A stretch of 64,000 nucleotides of DNA, from assembly GCF_029917005.1 (NCBI RefSeq), contig NZ_CP123967.1, forward strand, positions 1,488,001 to 1,552,000, read 5' to 3'. Positions 54,491-64,000 of this stretch are shown piece after piece; the first letter of the stretch is position 1; the number at the start of each line of letters is the position of its first letter. Both the position numbers and the translations under genes were made by a program. The DNA comes from Tessaracoccus lacteus. Its GTDB lineage: Bacteria; Actinomycetota; Actinomycetes; Propionibacteriales; Propionibacteriaceae. The notes below the pieces were generated by a model that ran no database searches, was not told where the DNA came from, and saw only the letters and a list, made by a program, of their open reading frames with translations.

Positions 54491-55398
54491 GAGAGGACCT
54501 TGCCGGTCACGCCCTGACGCGCCCAGTCGATCGCGGCCATCCGCTTCCTGCCCGGCGCCTGGACCTCCAGCAGCTCGAGCGTGCCGTCGCCGGTGCCGAC
54601 GAACAGCTGCCGTTTGGTGGTGCCGAGCTGGCCTGGGGTGAGGTCGAGGGGCTCGGCGACGCGGGCCCGGTAGATCTTGAATCGGTGGCCGTCGAGCTCG
54701 CACCAGGCGCCGGGGTCGGGCGAGCAGCCCATGATCTGGTTCCGCAGCTCGCCGGCGGGGCGGCGGAGGTCGAGCCGCGCCTCCTCGACGGTGATCTTGG
54801 CGGCCAGTGTGACGCCGTCGTCGGCCTGCGGCGTGGGGTGGATGCCCGCCGCGATCAGGTCGATGGTCCGGGTGAGCTGTCGTGCGCCGCTCACGGCGAG
54901 CTGGGCCAGCAGTTCGCCCGCGGTCGCGTCGGGCATGGGGAACGACTCGGTCAGGTAGACATCGCCCGCGTCGAGGGCGCGCACGATCTCGAAGCAGGAC
55001 GTGCCGATCTCCGCGTCGCCGGCCATCACCGCCCGCTGCACCGGGGCTGCGCCGCGCCATCGGGGCAGCAGCGAGAAGTGGAGGTTCACCCAGCCGTGGG
55101 TGGGGATGTCGAGCGCAGACTGCGGCAGCAGCGCCCCGTACGCGACGACGGGGCAGACGTCGGGGGCCAGCTCCCGCAGCCGGTCCTGAAAGTCCGCGTC
55201 GCGGGGGTGCGCAGGCTTGAGGATCTCGAGCCCCAGCTCCTCGGCGCGTGCGGCGACCGGCGACGGCGTGAGCCTGCGGCCGCGGCCGGCGGGCGCGTCC
55301 GGTCGCGTGAGGACCGCGACCAGCTCGTGGGCTGAGTCCGTGAGCGCATCGAGCGCCGGGACCGCGACGTCCGGGGTGCCGGCGAACACGAGCCGCAT
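54487..55398 (-). CDS. fmt: Methionyl-tRNA formyltransferase
   Basis: 303 residues. It formylates initiator Met-tRNA with 10-formyl-THF. The N-terminal domain has LVFAGTPDVAVPALDAL and the catalytic region NLHFSLLPRWRGAAPVQRA (Asn, His); SCFEIVRALDAGDVY follows with Asp. The C-terminal OB-type domain begins near residue 205. It is upstream of rsmB, coupled by ATGA. Confidence 0.96.
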   Translation of the reverse strand: MRLVFAGTPDVAVPALDALTDSAHELVAVLTRPDAPAGRGRRLTPSPVAARAEELGLEILKPAHPRDADFQDRLRELAPDVCPVVAYGALLPQSALDIPTHGWVNLHFSLLPRWRGAAPVQRAVMAGDAEIGTSCFEIVRALDAGDVYLTESFPMPDATAGELLAQLAVSGARQLTRTIDLIAAGIHPTPQADDGVTLAAKITVEEARLDLRRPAGELRNQIMGCSPDPGAWCELDGHRFKIYRARVAEPLDLTPGQLGTTKRQLFVGTGDGTLELLEVQAPGRKRMAAIDWARQGVTGKVLS

Positions 55399-55457
55399 GG
55401 TGACCTCCTGAGGGTGGCGGGTGCAGCGGCAAGCCTACTGGTCGCCGCCAGCCGCGA

Positions 55458-57428
55458 TCAGCCGAGAGTCTCCGGGTCGACCGTGACGCTGAGCAGGCCG
55501 CGTTCCTTGCGGGCGGAGCGGATGGCGGCGGCGTTCTTGAGGCGACGCACGAGGTCGCGAGCCCCGTCGAGCGGCGCCCTGAGCAGCGCGGCCCACTGCT
55601 CGTCGTCGACCTCAGTGGGGCCGAGCACCTGGACGCCCGCCCAGTCGTCGTTGTCGAGGAACTCGTCGAGCGCCTCCTTGTCCCCGACGATGCGGGCGAG
55701 CTTCACGGCCGGCACGAGGCCGGCGTCGGCCCGGTCATCGAGCTCGCGCGAGATGTAGCCCTGCAGGTCCGCCCGCATCAACGCCTGCACCGCCGGATGC
55801 GTGGACTCCCCGACGATCAGCACCGACCCCCCATCGCGGGGTGCCCTCGCCAGCGCGGCCGCCGCGCTCCACCGGCGCACGGCCTCCTCGCCGGCGCGAA
55901 GGTCCGCGCGGGCGAGCGTGACGTCCGCGTCGAGGATCAGCACACCGGCGTAGCCGGATGGCGACCTCGGCTCCGCGCCGGGAGTCGCGACGACGATCGC
56001 CGGCTCATCGGGGATCTCGTCGCGGATCCGATCCGCAGAGCTGTTGACAGCGAGCACGCCGGGGAACGCCCGGGCGAGCTCCTCCGCGGTGCGGGCGGCG
56101 CCGGGCAGCGGGGTCTCCAGCTGCGAGGTGTGGCAGTGCGGGCAGTTCCACCTGGCCGGCCGGAAGCCGCACAGGGCGCACTCGGGCTGATCCCGTCGGC
56201 GGGCACGCATCGGGCCCGAGCACTTCGGACAGCGGGCGAGGTTGCGGCAGCGGGCGCAGCGCAGCGTGGCCGAGTGTCCGACGCGGGGCACCTGCACGAG
56301 CACGGGGCCGACGGACAGGTGGTCGCGCAGGAACCGGAACGCAACCGACGGGATGCGCAGCCGGGCGGCGGCCGGGTCCCGTTGGCGGTCCCTGTCGTTG
56401 ACGGCCCGCACCGGGGCCGAGACCTCACGGGCCGGGCCCGGGGGCAGTGTGAGGTCCCCGAGCCAGCCGCGACGCAGCAGCGCCTGGGCATCCGTGCTGC
56501 GTCCGTGCCCCGCGAGCAGCAGGGCGGCCGAGTCCCGGGCGGCCCGCAGGATGGCGACGGAGCGGGGATGCGGGTGTGGGGTCCGAGGCTCGGCGTGTGC
56601 GTCGTTGCCGTCGTCGACGACGACGATCAGGCCAAGATCCGTCAGCGGGGCAAACATCGCCGCCCTGGTGCCGATCATGATCCTCGCCTCGCCGCGCAGC
56701 GCGGCCAGGTAGTTACGGTAGCGGGCGGACTGCCCCGCGTCGGCTGACAGGGTACCGACGCATCCGTGACCGAAGACCTCCACCAGGCGTGCGGTGGCCG
56801 AGGTGAGGTCCCGGACGGTGGGGACCACGATCAGCGCGGACCGGCCGGAGTGGAGCGTCGCGGCGACGGCCTCGACAATCCCGCCGACGAGGTCCCCGGG
56901 GCCGCCGTGCACCGCGGCCACCTGCCACAGGGCGCGGGGGGAGCGCCCCTCCCGGACGGCCTCGAGGAACGATCCGCCCGCCGGGTAGGAGGGCAGCACC
57001 GTCGGCGCGGGCGCCTCGAGAGGCTGGGGCCAGACGCGCTGGGCGGCCTTCTCCGTGCTGGCGTGGCGCGGCGGCACCGCAAGCCGGGACACGTCGGCGA
57101 AGGTGCCGGCGTAGTGGTCCGCGACCGCCCGGATGAGGCCGTACACGGCGGGGGTCATGACGGGTTCGCTCGAGATCACCTTGCCGAGCGGCGCGAGCGT
57201 CTCGACGTCGGACTCCTCGGCGAGCTCGACGATCCAGCCGCGCTGCTGCTGGCCGCTGAAGCGGACCTGGACCCGCGCACCGACGACCGCGTCGTCCGCG
57301 AGCTTGTCCGGAATCTCGTAGTCGAAGAGCCGGTCAAGGTGTGACAGCGGCACGTCGACCGCCACGCGCGCGATGCGGCGCGGCGCGCCCCGGTGGGCGC
57401 CCATCAGCGCAGGCTGCCCACCGGTCAC
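55458..57428 (-). CDS. priA: Primosomal protein N' (PriA), actinobacterial type with degenerate ATPase motifs
   Basis: 656 residues. The N-terminal DNA-binding domain (VAVDVPLSHLDRLFDYEIPD) and the zinc region (LRCARCRNLARCPKCSG, ECALCGF, WNCPHCHT) are clear. The Walker A site is lost (QVAAVHGGPGDLVGGIVEA) and the DEEH box is replaced by VVVDDGNDAHAE, as known for mycobacterial PriA. It therefore probably helps restart forks by binding without unwinding. The GTG at 57428 with AAGGGG upstream lies 4 bp after metK. Confidence 0.92.
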   Translation of the reverse strand: MTGGQPALMGAHRGAPRRIARVAVDVPLSHLDRLFDYEIPDKLADDAVVGARVQVRFSGQQQRGWIVELAEESDVETLAPLGKVISSEPVMTPAVYGLIRAVADHYAGTFADVSRLAVPPRHASTEKAAQRVWPQPLEAPAPTVLPSYPAGGSFLEAVREGRSPRALWQVAAVHGGPGDLVGGIVEAVAATLHSGRSALIVVPTVRDLTSATARLVEVFGHGCVGTLSADAGQSARYRNYLAALRGEARIMIGTRAAMFAPLTDLGLIVVVDDGNDAHAEPRTPHPHPRSVAILRAARDSAALLLAGHGRSTDAQALLRRGWLGDLTLPPGPAREVSAPVRAVNDRDRQRDPAAARLRIPSVAFRFLRDHLSVGPVLVQVPRVGHSATLRCARCRNLARCPKCSGPMRARRRDQPECALCGFRPARWNCPHCHTSQLETPLPGAARTAEELARAFPGVLAVNSSADRIRDEIPDEPAIVVATPGAEPRSPSGYAGVLILDADVTLARADLRAGEEAVRRWSAAAALARAPRDGGSVLIVGESTHPAVQALMRADLQGYISRELDDRADAGLVPAVKLARIVGDKEALDEFLDNDDWAGVQVLGPTEVDDEQWAALLRAPLDGARDLVRRLKNAAAIRSARKERGLLSVTVDPETLG

Positions 57429-57432
57429 GCAC

Positions 57433-58620
57433 TTACCCCTTGACGGCGGCCGCCAGCGCGGCGGCGCGGTCGGTCCGCTCCCAGGTAGCGTTGGGCAGGT
57501 TGCGGCCGAAGTGGCCGTAGACCGTCACGTCGCTGTAGATGGGGCGTAGCAGGTCGAGGTCGGAGATGATGGCACCGGGCCGCAGATCGAACGTTGCGAG
57601 CACGGCGTCGCGGATCTGTGACTCGGGGACGGCGGAGGTGCCGAACGTATCGAGGTAGAAGCCGACCGGGTGGGCCTTGCCGATTGCGTAGGCGACCTGC
57701 ACCTCGCAGCGGCGGGCCAGCCCTGCCGCGACGACGTTCTTGGCCACCCAGCGCATCGCGTAGGCGGCGGAGCGGTCGACCTTCGACGGATCCTTGCCGG
57801 AGAAGGCGCCGCCGCCGTGGCGGGCCATGCCGCCGTACGTGTCGACGATGATCTTGCGGCCGGTGACACCGGCGTCGCCCATGGGCCCGCCGATGACGAA
57901 CTTGCCCGTCGGGTTGACCAGCACGCGGCCGGGGGTCCCGAGCCCGTAGCCCTCGAGCACCGGGCCGATGACCTCTCGGCGCAGATCGGCCGCAATGCGC
58001 GACTGGGTGGCGTCCTGGTGGTGCTGGCTGCTGACCACGACGGTGTCGATGCCCTCGACTGCCCCCTCGGCGTCGTACGCAACGGTGACCTGGGTCTTGC
58101 CGTCGGGCCGCAGGTAGTCGAGCGTGCCGTTCTTCCGCACCGCGGTGAGCTGCTCGGCCAGTCGGTGGGCGACGTCGATCGGCAGCGGCATCAGGGACGG
58201 GGTCTCGTCGCAGGCGTAGCCGAACATCAGGCCCTGATCGCCGGCGCCCTGCAGGCTCGCGACGTCACCGTCGACCTCGACACGGTGCTCGTAGGCCTCG
58301 TTGACGCCCTGGGCGATGTCGGGAGACTGGTTGCCGATCGCGACGCTCACCCCGCAGGAGGAGCCGTCGAATCCCTTGGCGGACGAGTCGTAGCCGATGT
58401 CGAGGATCCGCTGGCGGGCCAGCGAGGCGACGTCGACGTAGCCGGACGTCGAGACCTCGCCGGCGACGACCACGAGGCCGGTGGTGATGAGCGTCTCGAC
58501 GGCGACGCGTGCGTTCGGGTCCTGCCGGAGCAGGCCGTCGAGCACGGCGTCGGAGATCGAGTCCGCGATCTTGTCGGGATGACCCTCGGTCACCGACTCG
58601 GACGTGAAAAGACGGCTCAT
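57433..58620 (-). CDS. metK: S-adenosylmethionine synthase
   Basis: 395 residues. It makes SAM from methionine and ATP. Motifs: [20 protein letters not shown] (His and Asp of the site), [16 protein letters not shown], and the P-loop-like [19 protein letters not shown]. Intact and of standard length. It lies 92 bp after rpoZ and 4 bp before priA. Its product is the probable ligand of the riboswitch near 12.6 kb. Confidence 0.97.
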   Translation of the reverse strand: MSRLFTSESVTEGHPDKIADSISDAVLDGLLRQDPNARVAVETLITTGLVVVAGEVSTSGYVDVASLARQRILDIGYDSSAKGFDGSSCGVSVAIGNQSPDIAQGVNEAYEHRVEVDGDVASLQGAGDQGLMFGYACDETPSLMPLPIDVAHRLAEQLTAVRKNGTLDYLRPDGKTQVTVAYDAEGAVEGIDTVVVSSQHHQDATQSRIAADLRREVIGPVLEGYGLGTPGRVLVNPTGKFVIGGPMGDAGVTGRKIIVDTYGGMARHGGGAFSGKDPSKVDRSAAYAMRWVAKNVVAAGLARRCEVQVAYAIGKAHPVGFYLDTFGTSAVPESQIRDAVLATFDLRPGAIISDLDLLRPIYSDVTVYGHFGRNLPNATWERTDRAAALAAAVKG

Positions 58621-58712
58621 GACAGAGCACTCCTAGCGCGGCGACAAGCCGCATCGACAATGGGGTGCGATGGCGGCGACAAGCCGCCCCCCGGGGGTTG
58701 GCCGGATGGACT

Positions 58713-59057
58713 TCAGGCCTGGGTGGTGTCGGTCTCCCCGCCGGTGGCGAAGGGATCGACGAAGGTGAAGGCCGGGTCGACGTCGGTCGTCGCGACCTCT
58801 TCGTTCGGGTCGATCTCGGTGTACTTCAGGAGGCCCTCCTCCATTTCGCGCAGAGCGATCGAGAGGGGCTTCTCCTCGGGGGCGGCGGGGACCATGGGGC
58901 CGACGTTCTCGAGCAGGCCCTCGCCGAGCTGCGAGTAGTACGCGTTGATCTGCCGTGCACGCTTCGCGGCGAAGAGCACGAGGCGGTACTTGGAGTCGAT
59001 GTTCTCCAGCAGACCGTCGATCGGCGGGTTGGTGATGCCTTCAGGCTGAGTGTTCAA
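58713..59057 (-). CDS. rpoZ: RNA polymerase omega subunit
   Basis: 114 residues. The conserved core is [35 protein letters not shown] and the actinobacterial [19 protein letters not shown]. The acidic tail after residue 95 is lineage-specific. It stabilises assembly of RNA polymerase. A TTG start at 59057 with AAGGA upstream is used. It follows gmk by 27 bp. Confidence 0.95.
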   Translation of the reverse strand: MNTQPEGITNPPIDGLLENIDSKYRLVLFAAKRARQINAYYSQLGEGLLENVGPMVPAAPEEKPLSIALREMEEGLLKYTEIDPNEEVATTDVDPAFTFVDPFATGGETDTTQA

Positions 59058-59084
59058 GGTGATCCTTCGAAGATGGGTGATTGA

Positions 59085-59639
59085 TCACAGGCCCATCAAG
59101 CTTACCAGAGCGTCCACAGTTTCATCGAGGCGCTCGTTGACGATGACGTGGTCGGCCTCGGCCATGTCCTGCAACTCGACCCTGGCCGTGGCGAGCCTGC
59201 GGGCCTGCGTGGCCTCGTCCTCCGTGCCACGCCCCTTGAGCCGGTTGACGAGCTCGTCCCAGGACGGTGGCGCGAGGAAGATCAGCCGGGCCTCCGGCAG
59301 GTTCTCCTTGACCTGACGCGCGCCCTGCAGGTCGATCTCCAGGACGACCTGCTGCCCCCTCGCCAGGGCATCGAGGACGGGACCGCGCGGGGTTCCGTAG
59401 GAGTTGGTCCCGTGCACGACGGCCCATTCGAGCAGCTCGCCCTCCGCAGCCAGCTGCGCGAACCTGTCAGGGGTGACGAAGTAGTACGACTCGCCGTCCA
59501 CCTCGCCGACGCGTGGTGGTCTGGTGGTCATGGAGATCGAGTAGTACGCCTGCGGGTAGCGCTCCTTGAGCCGGGAGCACACGGTGCCCTTGCCCACCGC
59601 GCTCGGACCGGAGATCACCCACACCTGAGAATCCGTCAC
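59085..59639 (-). CDS. gmk: Guanylate kinase
   Basis: 184 residues. It phosphorylates GMP. The P-loop VISGPSAVGKGTVCSRL is at residues 7-23; the GMP site is SISMTTRPPRVGEVDGESYY, and VLEIDLQGARQVK follows. The GTG at 59639 lies 7 nt after TATCCT, a leaderless fit; an earlier GTG at 59645 is inside that spacer. Downstream of mihF by 16 bp. Confidence 0.96.
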   Translation of the reverse strand: MTDSQVWVISGPSAVGKGTVCSRLKERYPQAYYSISMTTRPPRVGEVDGESYYFVTPDRFAQLAAEGELLEWAVVHGTNSYGTPRGPVLDALARGQQVVLEIDLQGARQVKENLPEARLIFLAPPSWDELVNRLKGRGTEDEATQARRLATARVELQDMAEADHVIVNERLDETVDALVSLMGL

Positions 59640-59655
59640 AGCCACGAGGATATCG

Positions 59656-59967
59656 TCAGGTGAACAGCTCCGTGAGTCGGTCGACCTGATGGCGCCCGAG
59701 TCCGCGGATGCGGCGGTTGGGGGCAATCTGGAGGTTCTCCATGATCTCGGTGGCGCGCGTGACGCCGACCCGGGGCAGTGCGCGCAGCAGATCGATCACC
59801 TTGATGCGCGAGAGCGTGTCGTCGTCGACGGCCTTGTTCAGCGCCTCGGTGAAGCTGATGGTGCCGTTCTTGACCTGCTCCTTCAGCTCAGCGCGGGCGC
59901 GCCGGGCCTCGGTGGCCGCACTGCGCGCGGCCTCCAGCTGCTCCGTGCTCAACTGAGGAATTGCCAT
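59656..59967 (-). CDS. mihF: Mycobacterial-type integration host factor (mIHF)
   Basis: 103 residues. Nucleoid protein with the mIHF signature: RAELKEQVKNGTISFTEALN, IKVIDLLRALPRVGVTRA and the C-terminal helix-two-turn-helix ENLQIAPNRRIRGLGRHQ. It binds and bends DNA. The ATG at 59967 starts MAIPQLS. The order pyrF-mihF-gmk-rpoZ is conserved in actinobacteria. Confidence 0.95.
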   Translation of the reverse strand: MAIPQLSTEQLEAARSAATEARRARAELKEQVKNGTISFTEALNKAVDDDTLSRIKVIDLLRALPRVGVTRATEIMENLQIAPNRRIRGLGRHQVDRLTELFT

Positions 59968-60105
59968 GTGTCCAACCCCGTTCCCGGCCGTCGTCACCGA
60001 CGGCGATGTGTTTACCGAACAGGTGCAATCTAGCGCGCAGGTGAGCCATACCGAAGCACGGCGGAACACTGAATCGCGCAGTCAAACCCCTAGTAGGGAA
60101 GATTC

Positions 60106-60918
60106 TCAGCCCAGAACGGCAACCTGGGCGAGCAGCCGCCCGGCCCGGGCCGTCAGCTCACCGGCGCCGTGTCCGATGACCTCGCGGCTGGCCGTGGGCA
60201 GCACATGCCCGAGCGCCTGCCCGAAGATGGATGCCAGCGACTCCACCGTGCCGCCCTGCGCGCCGATGCCTGGCACGAGCAGGGAGCCGTTGAAGGCGTC
60301 GAGGCGGCAACCGGAGTCGGCGTGAGTCGCGCCGACGACCAGCCCGATGGCGTTGTCGCGGGTCTCGTTCAGACTAGCCGCGGCGTCGACGACGTGCTGT
60401 GCGACGGTACCCTCCGCGGTATCGGCCAGCTGGATGGTGGCGCCGTCGGGGTTGGAGGTGCGGGCGAGCACGTAGAGGCCCTGTCCACCGGCCACGGCGG
60501 CGTCGATGGCGGGGCTGAGCGACCCGACGCCGAGGTAGGGGCTGAGCGTGATCGCGTCGGCCCACAGTGGCGCGCCCTCGCCGAGGAAGGCCGAGGCGTA
60601 GCCGGCCATCGAGGAGCCGATGTCTCCGCGCTTCACGTCGAGGATGCTGAGCGCGCCTGCCTCGCGGATGTCGACGAGCACGCGCTCGAGCACCGCGATG
60701 CCCGCGGAGCCGTGTGCCTCGAAGAACGCGGACTGCGGCTTGAACACCGCGACGGTGCCTCCAAGACGCTCTACTATGCCGCGTGCACAGGCCTCGAGGC
60801 CCGCCACGTCGTTGTCGAGGCCCCAGGCGTTCAGGACCGAGGCCATGGGGTCGATGCCGACGCACAGCCGACCGCGATCGGTCGTGGCGGCCGCCAGGCG
60901 TTGGGCGTAGGTGCTCAT
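60106..60918 (-). CDS. pyrF: Orotidine-5'-phosphate decarboxylase (type 2)
   Basis: 270 residues. It makes UMP from OMP. It begins LCVGIDPMASVLNAWGL and the catalytic KxD motif is in SILDVKRGDIGSSMAGYA (Asp, Lys, Asp); LVPGIGAQGG binds the phosphate. The size is of the long (type 2) form. Its ATG overlaps the pyrD stop (ATGA). Confidence 0.95.
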   Translation of the reverse strand: MSTYAQRLAAATTDRGRLCVGIDPMASVLNAWGLDNDVAGLEACARGIVERLGGTVAVFKPQSAFFEAHGSAGIAVLERVLVDIREAGALSILDVKRGDIGSSMAGYASAFLGEGAPLWADAITLSPYLGVGSLSPAIDAAVAGGQGLYVLARTSNPDGATIQLADTAEGTVAQHVVDAAASLNETRDNAIGLVVGATHADSGCRLDAFNGSLLVPGIGAQGGTVESLASIFGQALGHVLPTASREVIGHGAGELTARAGRLLAQVAVLG

Positions 60919-61967
60919 CGGGTGCTCCCCAGCTCCTGGATCCCGCGGATCAGCGCGGGGCCCTCGTAGATGAATCCGGTGTACAGCTGCAGCAGCTGGG
61001 CTCCCGCGTCGAACATACGGGCCCCGTCCGCGGGGCTCATGATGCCGCCGACCCCCATCACGGGCAGGTCGACCGTGGTGGCGAGGTGCTCGACGAAGGC
61101 CAGGGCCTTCGCGGTGAGCGGGCGCCCGCTGAGGCCGCCCTCCTCCTGCGCCAGCCGGGCGTCGGCGGGCGAGAGCCCGTCGCGGGTCAGTGTCGTGTTG
61201 GTCGCGATCACCCCGGCGACGCCGGAGTGCGCGACGGCCGCGAGCGTCTCGGTGAGGTCGTCGCCGACGAGGTCCGGGGCGAGCTTCACGAAGATCGGCA
61301 CCGGCCGTTCCGACAGCTCCGCTGCCTCGGCGGTCAGCGCGCCGAGGAGCCCTGCGAGCTCTCGGGCCTCCTGCAGGCTGCGCAGGCCCGGGGTGTTGGG
61401 ACTCGACACATTGACGGCGATGTAGTCGGCGTAGGGGGCGAGCAGCCGCATGGAGAACAGGTAGTCGTCAGTGGCCTCCGCCAGCGGGGTGACCTTCGAC
61501 TTGCCGATCGAGACCCCGAGCGGGATTCCGAGAGCCTGGTTGCCGCGCGCCACCTTCCGGCGCCCGAGGACCTCGGCCAGCTGCGTCGCGCCACGGTTGT
61601 TGAAGCCCATACGGTTGACGATGCCCTGGCTGGCGACGGCCCGGAACACCCGGGGTCGGGGGTTGCCCGGCTGGGCCTTGGCAGACACCGTCCCGAGCTC
61701 GGCGAAGCCGAACCCGAAGTGCGCCCAGGTGTGGGCGGCGATGCCGTCCTTGTCCATGCCGGCCGCCAGGCCGACGCGGTTCGGGAATCTGATGCCCGCG
61801 ACCGTCACCGGATCCGCGACCCTTCCCCGGCCGCCGCCGGGGAGCTTCGACAGGACCTTGATGGTCAGCTCGTGGACCTTCTCCGGGTCTCCCCCGGCGT
61901 AGCGGAAGAGTCCGGCACGAGCGAGGTGGTAGGCCGAGCGAAGGGCGTTGGTCGCGGCGGAGGTCAC
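60915..61967 (-). CDS. pyrD: Dihydroorotate dehydrogenase (quinone), class 2
   Basis: 350 residues. FMN enzyme oxidising dihydroorotate with quinone at the membrane. The N-terminal membrane-associating helix ([20 protein letters not shown]) marks class 2. FMN and substrate motifs: [37 protein letters not shown] (catalytic Ser), [12 protein letters not shown] and [13 protein letters not shown]. The GTG at 61967 overlaps the carB stop as GTGA. Confidence 0.95.
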   Translation of the reverse strand: MTSAATNALRSAYHLARAGLFRYAGGDPEKVHELTIKVLSKLPGGGRGRVADPVTVAGIRFPNRVGLAAGMDKDGIAAHTWAHFGFGFAELGTVSAKAQPGNPRPRVFRAVASQGIVNRMGFNNRGATQLAEVLGRRKVARGNQALGIPLGVSIGKSKVTPLAEATDDYLFSMRLLAPYADYIAVNVSSPNTPGLRSLQEARELAGLLGALTAEAAELSERPVPIFVKLAPDLVGDDLTETLAAVAHSGVAGVIATNTTLTRDGLSPADARLAQEEGGLSGRPLTAKALAFVEHLATTVDLPVMGVGGIMSPADGARMFDAGAQLLQLYTGFIYEGPALIRGIQELGSTR

Positions 61968-64000
61968 AGCTCGGCCCCCAGCGCGGCCCACTCCTGTAGG
62001 GAGCGCACGTCGATGGCGCCCCTCTGGAGCGCCTCGATCCCCTGCGTCGCCGCGCCCAGGCCAGGGACCGTGGTCACGAGCGGCACGTCGGCGAGCACGG
62101 CCGCGGTGCGGATCTGGTAGCCGTCCTCGCGGGTGCTGGCGCCGGAGTCGCCGGTGCCCTCGGGGGTGTTGAAGATCAGGTCGATGTCGCCCGAGGTGAT
62201 CCGCTCGATGATGCTCGGCTGCGTGGCGCCCTCAGCCATCTCCGACAGCTTCAACACCTCCTCGGCCTGCACGCCGTTGCGGCGGAGGACCGACGCGGTG
62301 CCGCTGGTGGCCAGCACCGTGAACCCGAGGTCGACCAGCCGCTTGATCGGCCAGATGGCGTGACGCTTGTCGCGGTCGGCGATCGAGACGAAGATCTTGC
62401 CGGAGGTGGGCAGCGGGCCACCGCCGGCGGCCTGCGACTTGGCGTAGGCAGTGCCGAAGTTGTCCGACAGACCCATCACCTCGCCCGTGGAGCGCATCTC
62501 GGGGCCGAGAAGTGTGTCGACGAAGGCGCCGGAGGCGGTGCGGAACCGGTTGAACGGCATCACGGCCTCCTTGACCGCGACGGGGGCCCCGGCCAGCGGG
62601 ATCGAGCCGTCGCCGGCGGCGCGCAGCATCCCCTCGGCCCGCAGCTCGGCGATGCTTGTGCCGAGCATGAGGCGGGCCGCGGCCTTCGCGAGCGATGTGT
62701 TGGTCGCCTTGGACACGAACGGCACGGTGCGCGACGCACGCGGGTTGGCCTCAAGCACGTAGAGCGTGTCGGCGTGCAGGGCGAACTGGATGTTCAGCAG
62801 GCCGCGGACTCCGACGCCGTCGGCGATCTCCCGCGTGTAGTGCCGGATCTGGTCGATGACGGCATCACCGAGCGTGATAGGCGGCAGCGAGCAGGCCGAG
62901 TCACCGGAGTGGATGCCAGCCTCCTCGATGTGTTCCATCACGCCGCCGATGTACAGGTCAGTGCCGTCGTACAGCGCGTCGACGTCGATCTCCACCGCGT
63001 CGTCCAGGAATCGGTCCACGAGTACCGGGCGCTCCTCGCTGACCTCGGTCGCGTTCGCGATGTAGGTCTCAAGCGCCTCGTCGTTGTAGACGATCTGCAT
63101 GCCGCGGCCGCCGAGCACGTAGCTTGGGCGCACGAGCACCGGGTAGCCGATCTCCTGCGCGATGGCCTTGGCCTCGGGAGCCGAGGCCGCCATGCCGTGC
63201 TTCGGCGCGGGCAGGTCGGCGCGGGCGAGCACGCGGCCGAAGGCGCCGCGCTCCTCGGCGAGGTTGATCGCCTCCGGCGAGGTGCCGACGATCGGCACTC
63301 CGGCGTCCTTGAGCGTCTGTGCCAGCTTGAGGGGGGTCTGGCCGCCCAGCTGGCAGATGACGCCCGCGACGGGGCCGGCCTTCAGTTCGGCGTGGTAGAC
63401 CTCGAGGACGTCCTCGGCGGTCAGCGGCTCGAAGTACAGGCGGTCGGAGGTGTCGTAGTCCGTCGAGACGGTCTCCGGGTTGCAGTTGACCATGACGGTC
63501 TCGTAGCCGGCCTCCCGCAGGGCCATGGTGGCGTGCACGCATGAGTAGTCGAACTCGATGCCCTGCCCGATGCGGTTGGGGCCGGAGCCGAGGATGATGA
63601 CGGCCTCCCTGGTGCGGGTCGGCACCTCGGATTCCTCGTCGTAGGTCGAGTAGAAGTACGGCGTGGTGGCGGCGAACTCGCCGGCGCAGGTGTCGACGGA
63701 CTTGTAGACCGGCCGGATTCCGAGCGCCCAGCGGACGCCGCGCACGACGTCGGTGCTCAGGTCGCGCAGGGCGGCGATCTGCGAGTCCGCCAGCCCGTGC
63801 CGCTTGGCGGTGCGCAGCAGCTCCGGGGTGAGCTCGTCAGCCTGCTTGACCTCGAGCGCGACGTCCATCAGCAGGGCCAGCTGGTCGAGGAACCAGGGGT
63901 CGATCTTTGTCGTCTCGAACAGCTGCTCGACGCTCGCGCCGGCCCTCATGGCCTTCATGACGTCCTGGATGCGGCCGTCGTGCGGACGTGAGGCACTGTC
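61964..64000 (-). CDS. carB: Carbamoyl-phosphate synthase large subunit, C-terminal part (5' end outside)
   Basis: 678 residues are in the window, open to the edge (frame begins [18 protein letters not shown]). They cover the oligomerisation domain, the second ATP-grasp domain ([36 protein letters not shown]) and the allosteric MGS-like domain with [20 protein letters not shown]. It makes carbamoyl phosphate for pyrimidine and arginine synthesis. Upstream genes (carA, pyrC) would be expected beyond the window. Confidence 0.96.
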   Translation of the reverse strand, partial: DSASRPHDGRIQDVMKAMRAGASVEQLFETTKIDPWFLDQLALLMDVALEVKQADELTPELLRTAKRHGLADSQIAALRDLSTDVVRGVRWALGIRPVYKSVDTCAGEFAATTPYFYSTYDEESEVPTRTREAVIILGSGPNRIGQGIEFDYSCVHATMALREAGYETVMVNCNPETVSTDYDTSDRLYFEPLTAEDVLEVYHAELKAGPVAGVICQLGGQTPLKLAQTLKDAGVPIVGTSPEAINLAEERGAFGRVLARADLPAPKHGMAASAPEAKAIAQEIGYPVLVRPSYVLGGRGMQIVYNDEALETYIANATEVSEERPVLVDRFLDDAVEIDVDALYDGTDLYIGGVMEHIEEAGIHSGDSACSLPPITLGDAVIDQIRHYTREIADGVGVRGLLNIQFALHADTLYVLEANPRASRTVPFVSKATNTSLAKAAARLMLGTSIAELRAEGMLRAAGDGSIPLAGAPVAVKEAVMPFNRFRTASGAFVDTLLGPEMRSTGEVMGLSDNFGTAYAKSQAAGGGPLPTSGKIFVSIADRDKRHAIWPIKRLVDLGFTVLATSGTASVLRRNGVQAEEVLKLSEMAEGATQPSIIERITSGDIDLIFNTPEGTGDSGASTREDGYQIRTAAVLADVPLVTTVPGLGAATQGIEALQRGAIDVRSLQEWAALGAEL

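Noticed and set aside
58621-58712. SAM riboswitch in front of metK
   Set aside because: The 92-bp gap has no GCAACC/GGTGC core and is inside an operon.

Overview
The window is high-GC DNA with many GTG starts and many start codons preceded by a TANNNT hexamer at 6-7 nt (leaderless type). It carries a 20S proteasome pair (prcB-prcA), GTP-dependent PEP carboxykinase, a RamB-type regulator, mIHF, an ATPase-degenerate PriA and DUF222/HNH genes. Together these point to an actinobacterium, most likely Propionibacteriales/Propionibacteriaceae. The family-level placement is an inference.

Region 1 (1-9.2 kb) is mixed chromosomal content: a MarR regulator with an MFS exporter and a double palindrome, a NERD/UvrD-type helicase, a secreted SGNH hydrolase, a NYN/OST-HTH protein, a truncated HAD hydrolase, an epimerase, two small proteins, and a thioredoxin-reductase-like pseudogene broken by a 71-bp imperfect duplication. 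It ends in arrays of a short palindromic repeat.

Region 2 (9.2-21 kb) starts with a DUF222/HNH gene split exactly by an IS3-family element (3-bp duplication; removing the element and one copy restores a 491-codon frame). Then come acylphosphatase, a DUF3293 gene behind a probable SAM-I/IV-type riboswitch, pckG with a divergent RamB-like regulator, IS and ABC-transporter debris, and an electron-transfer group (ferric-reductase-like protein, ApbE flavin transferase, DUF2271 lipoprotein).

Region 3 (21-31.9 kb) is an accessory zone with three IS3-family elements and one IS256-family element. Between them lie nuclease-type cargo (two GIY-YIG proteins, a PD-(D/E)XK-like DUF6998 protein), a MazG-like pyrophosphatase, a truncated DUF6933 gene and a HEPN/MNT module. 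Several genes are frameshifted. The zone contains the 3' end of a tRNA-Asn with its intrinsic terminator, which looks like an attachment-site remnant, and ends at tRNA-Pro(GGG).

Region 4 (32-51.8 kb) is core chromosome: methyltransferase, YdcF-like protein, der-cmk-tyrA-prcA-prcB read leftward, a secreted HNH nuclease, a four-gene oxidoreductase operon, a GNAT enzyme, DUF3054, a 0.67-kb block of palindromic repeats, trmI-HAD-metH and a divergent PAC2 gene. TrmI, metH and PAC2 are usual neighbours of the mpa-dop-pup-prcBA locus, but mpa, dop, pup and pafA are not present here.

Region 5 (51.8-64 kb) is a conserved actinobacterial housekeeping run read leftward: carB-pyrD-pyrF (UMP synthesis), mihF, gmk, rpoZ, metK, priA, fmt, rsmB, rpe. 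Start/stop overlaps (ATGA/GTGA) show translational coupling in carB-pyrD-pyrF and fmt-rsmB. The coaBC gene usually found between rpoZ and metK is missing. metK and metH make SAM, the likely ligand of the riboswitch before DUF3293.
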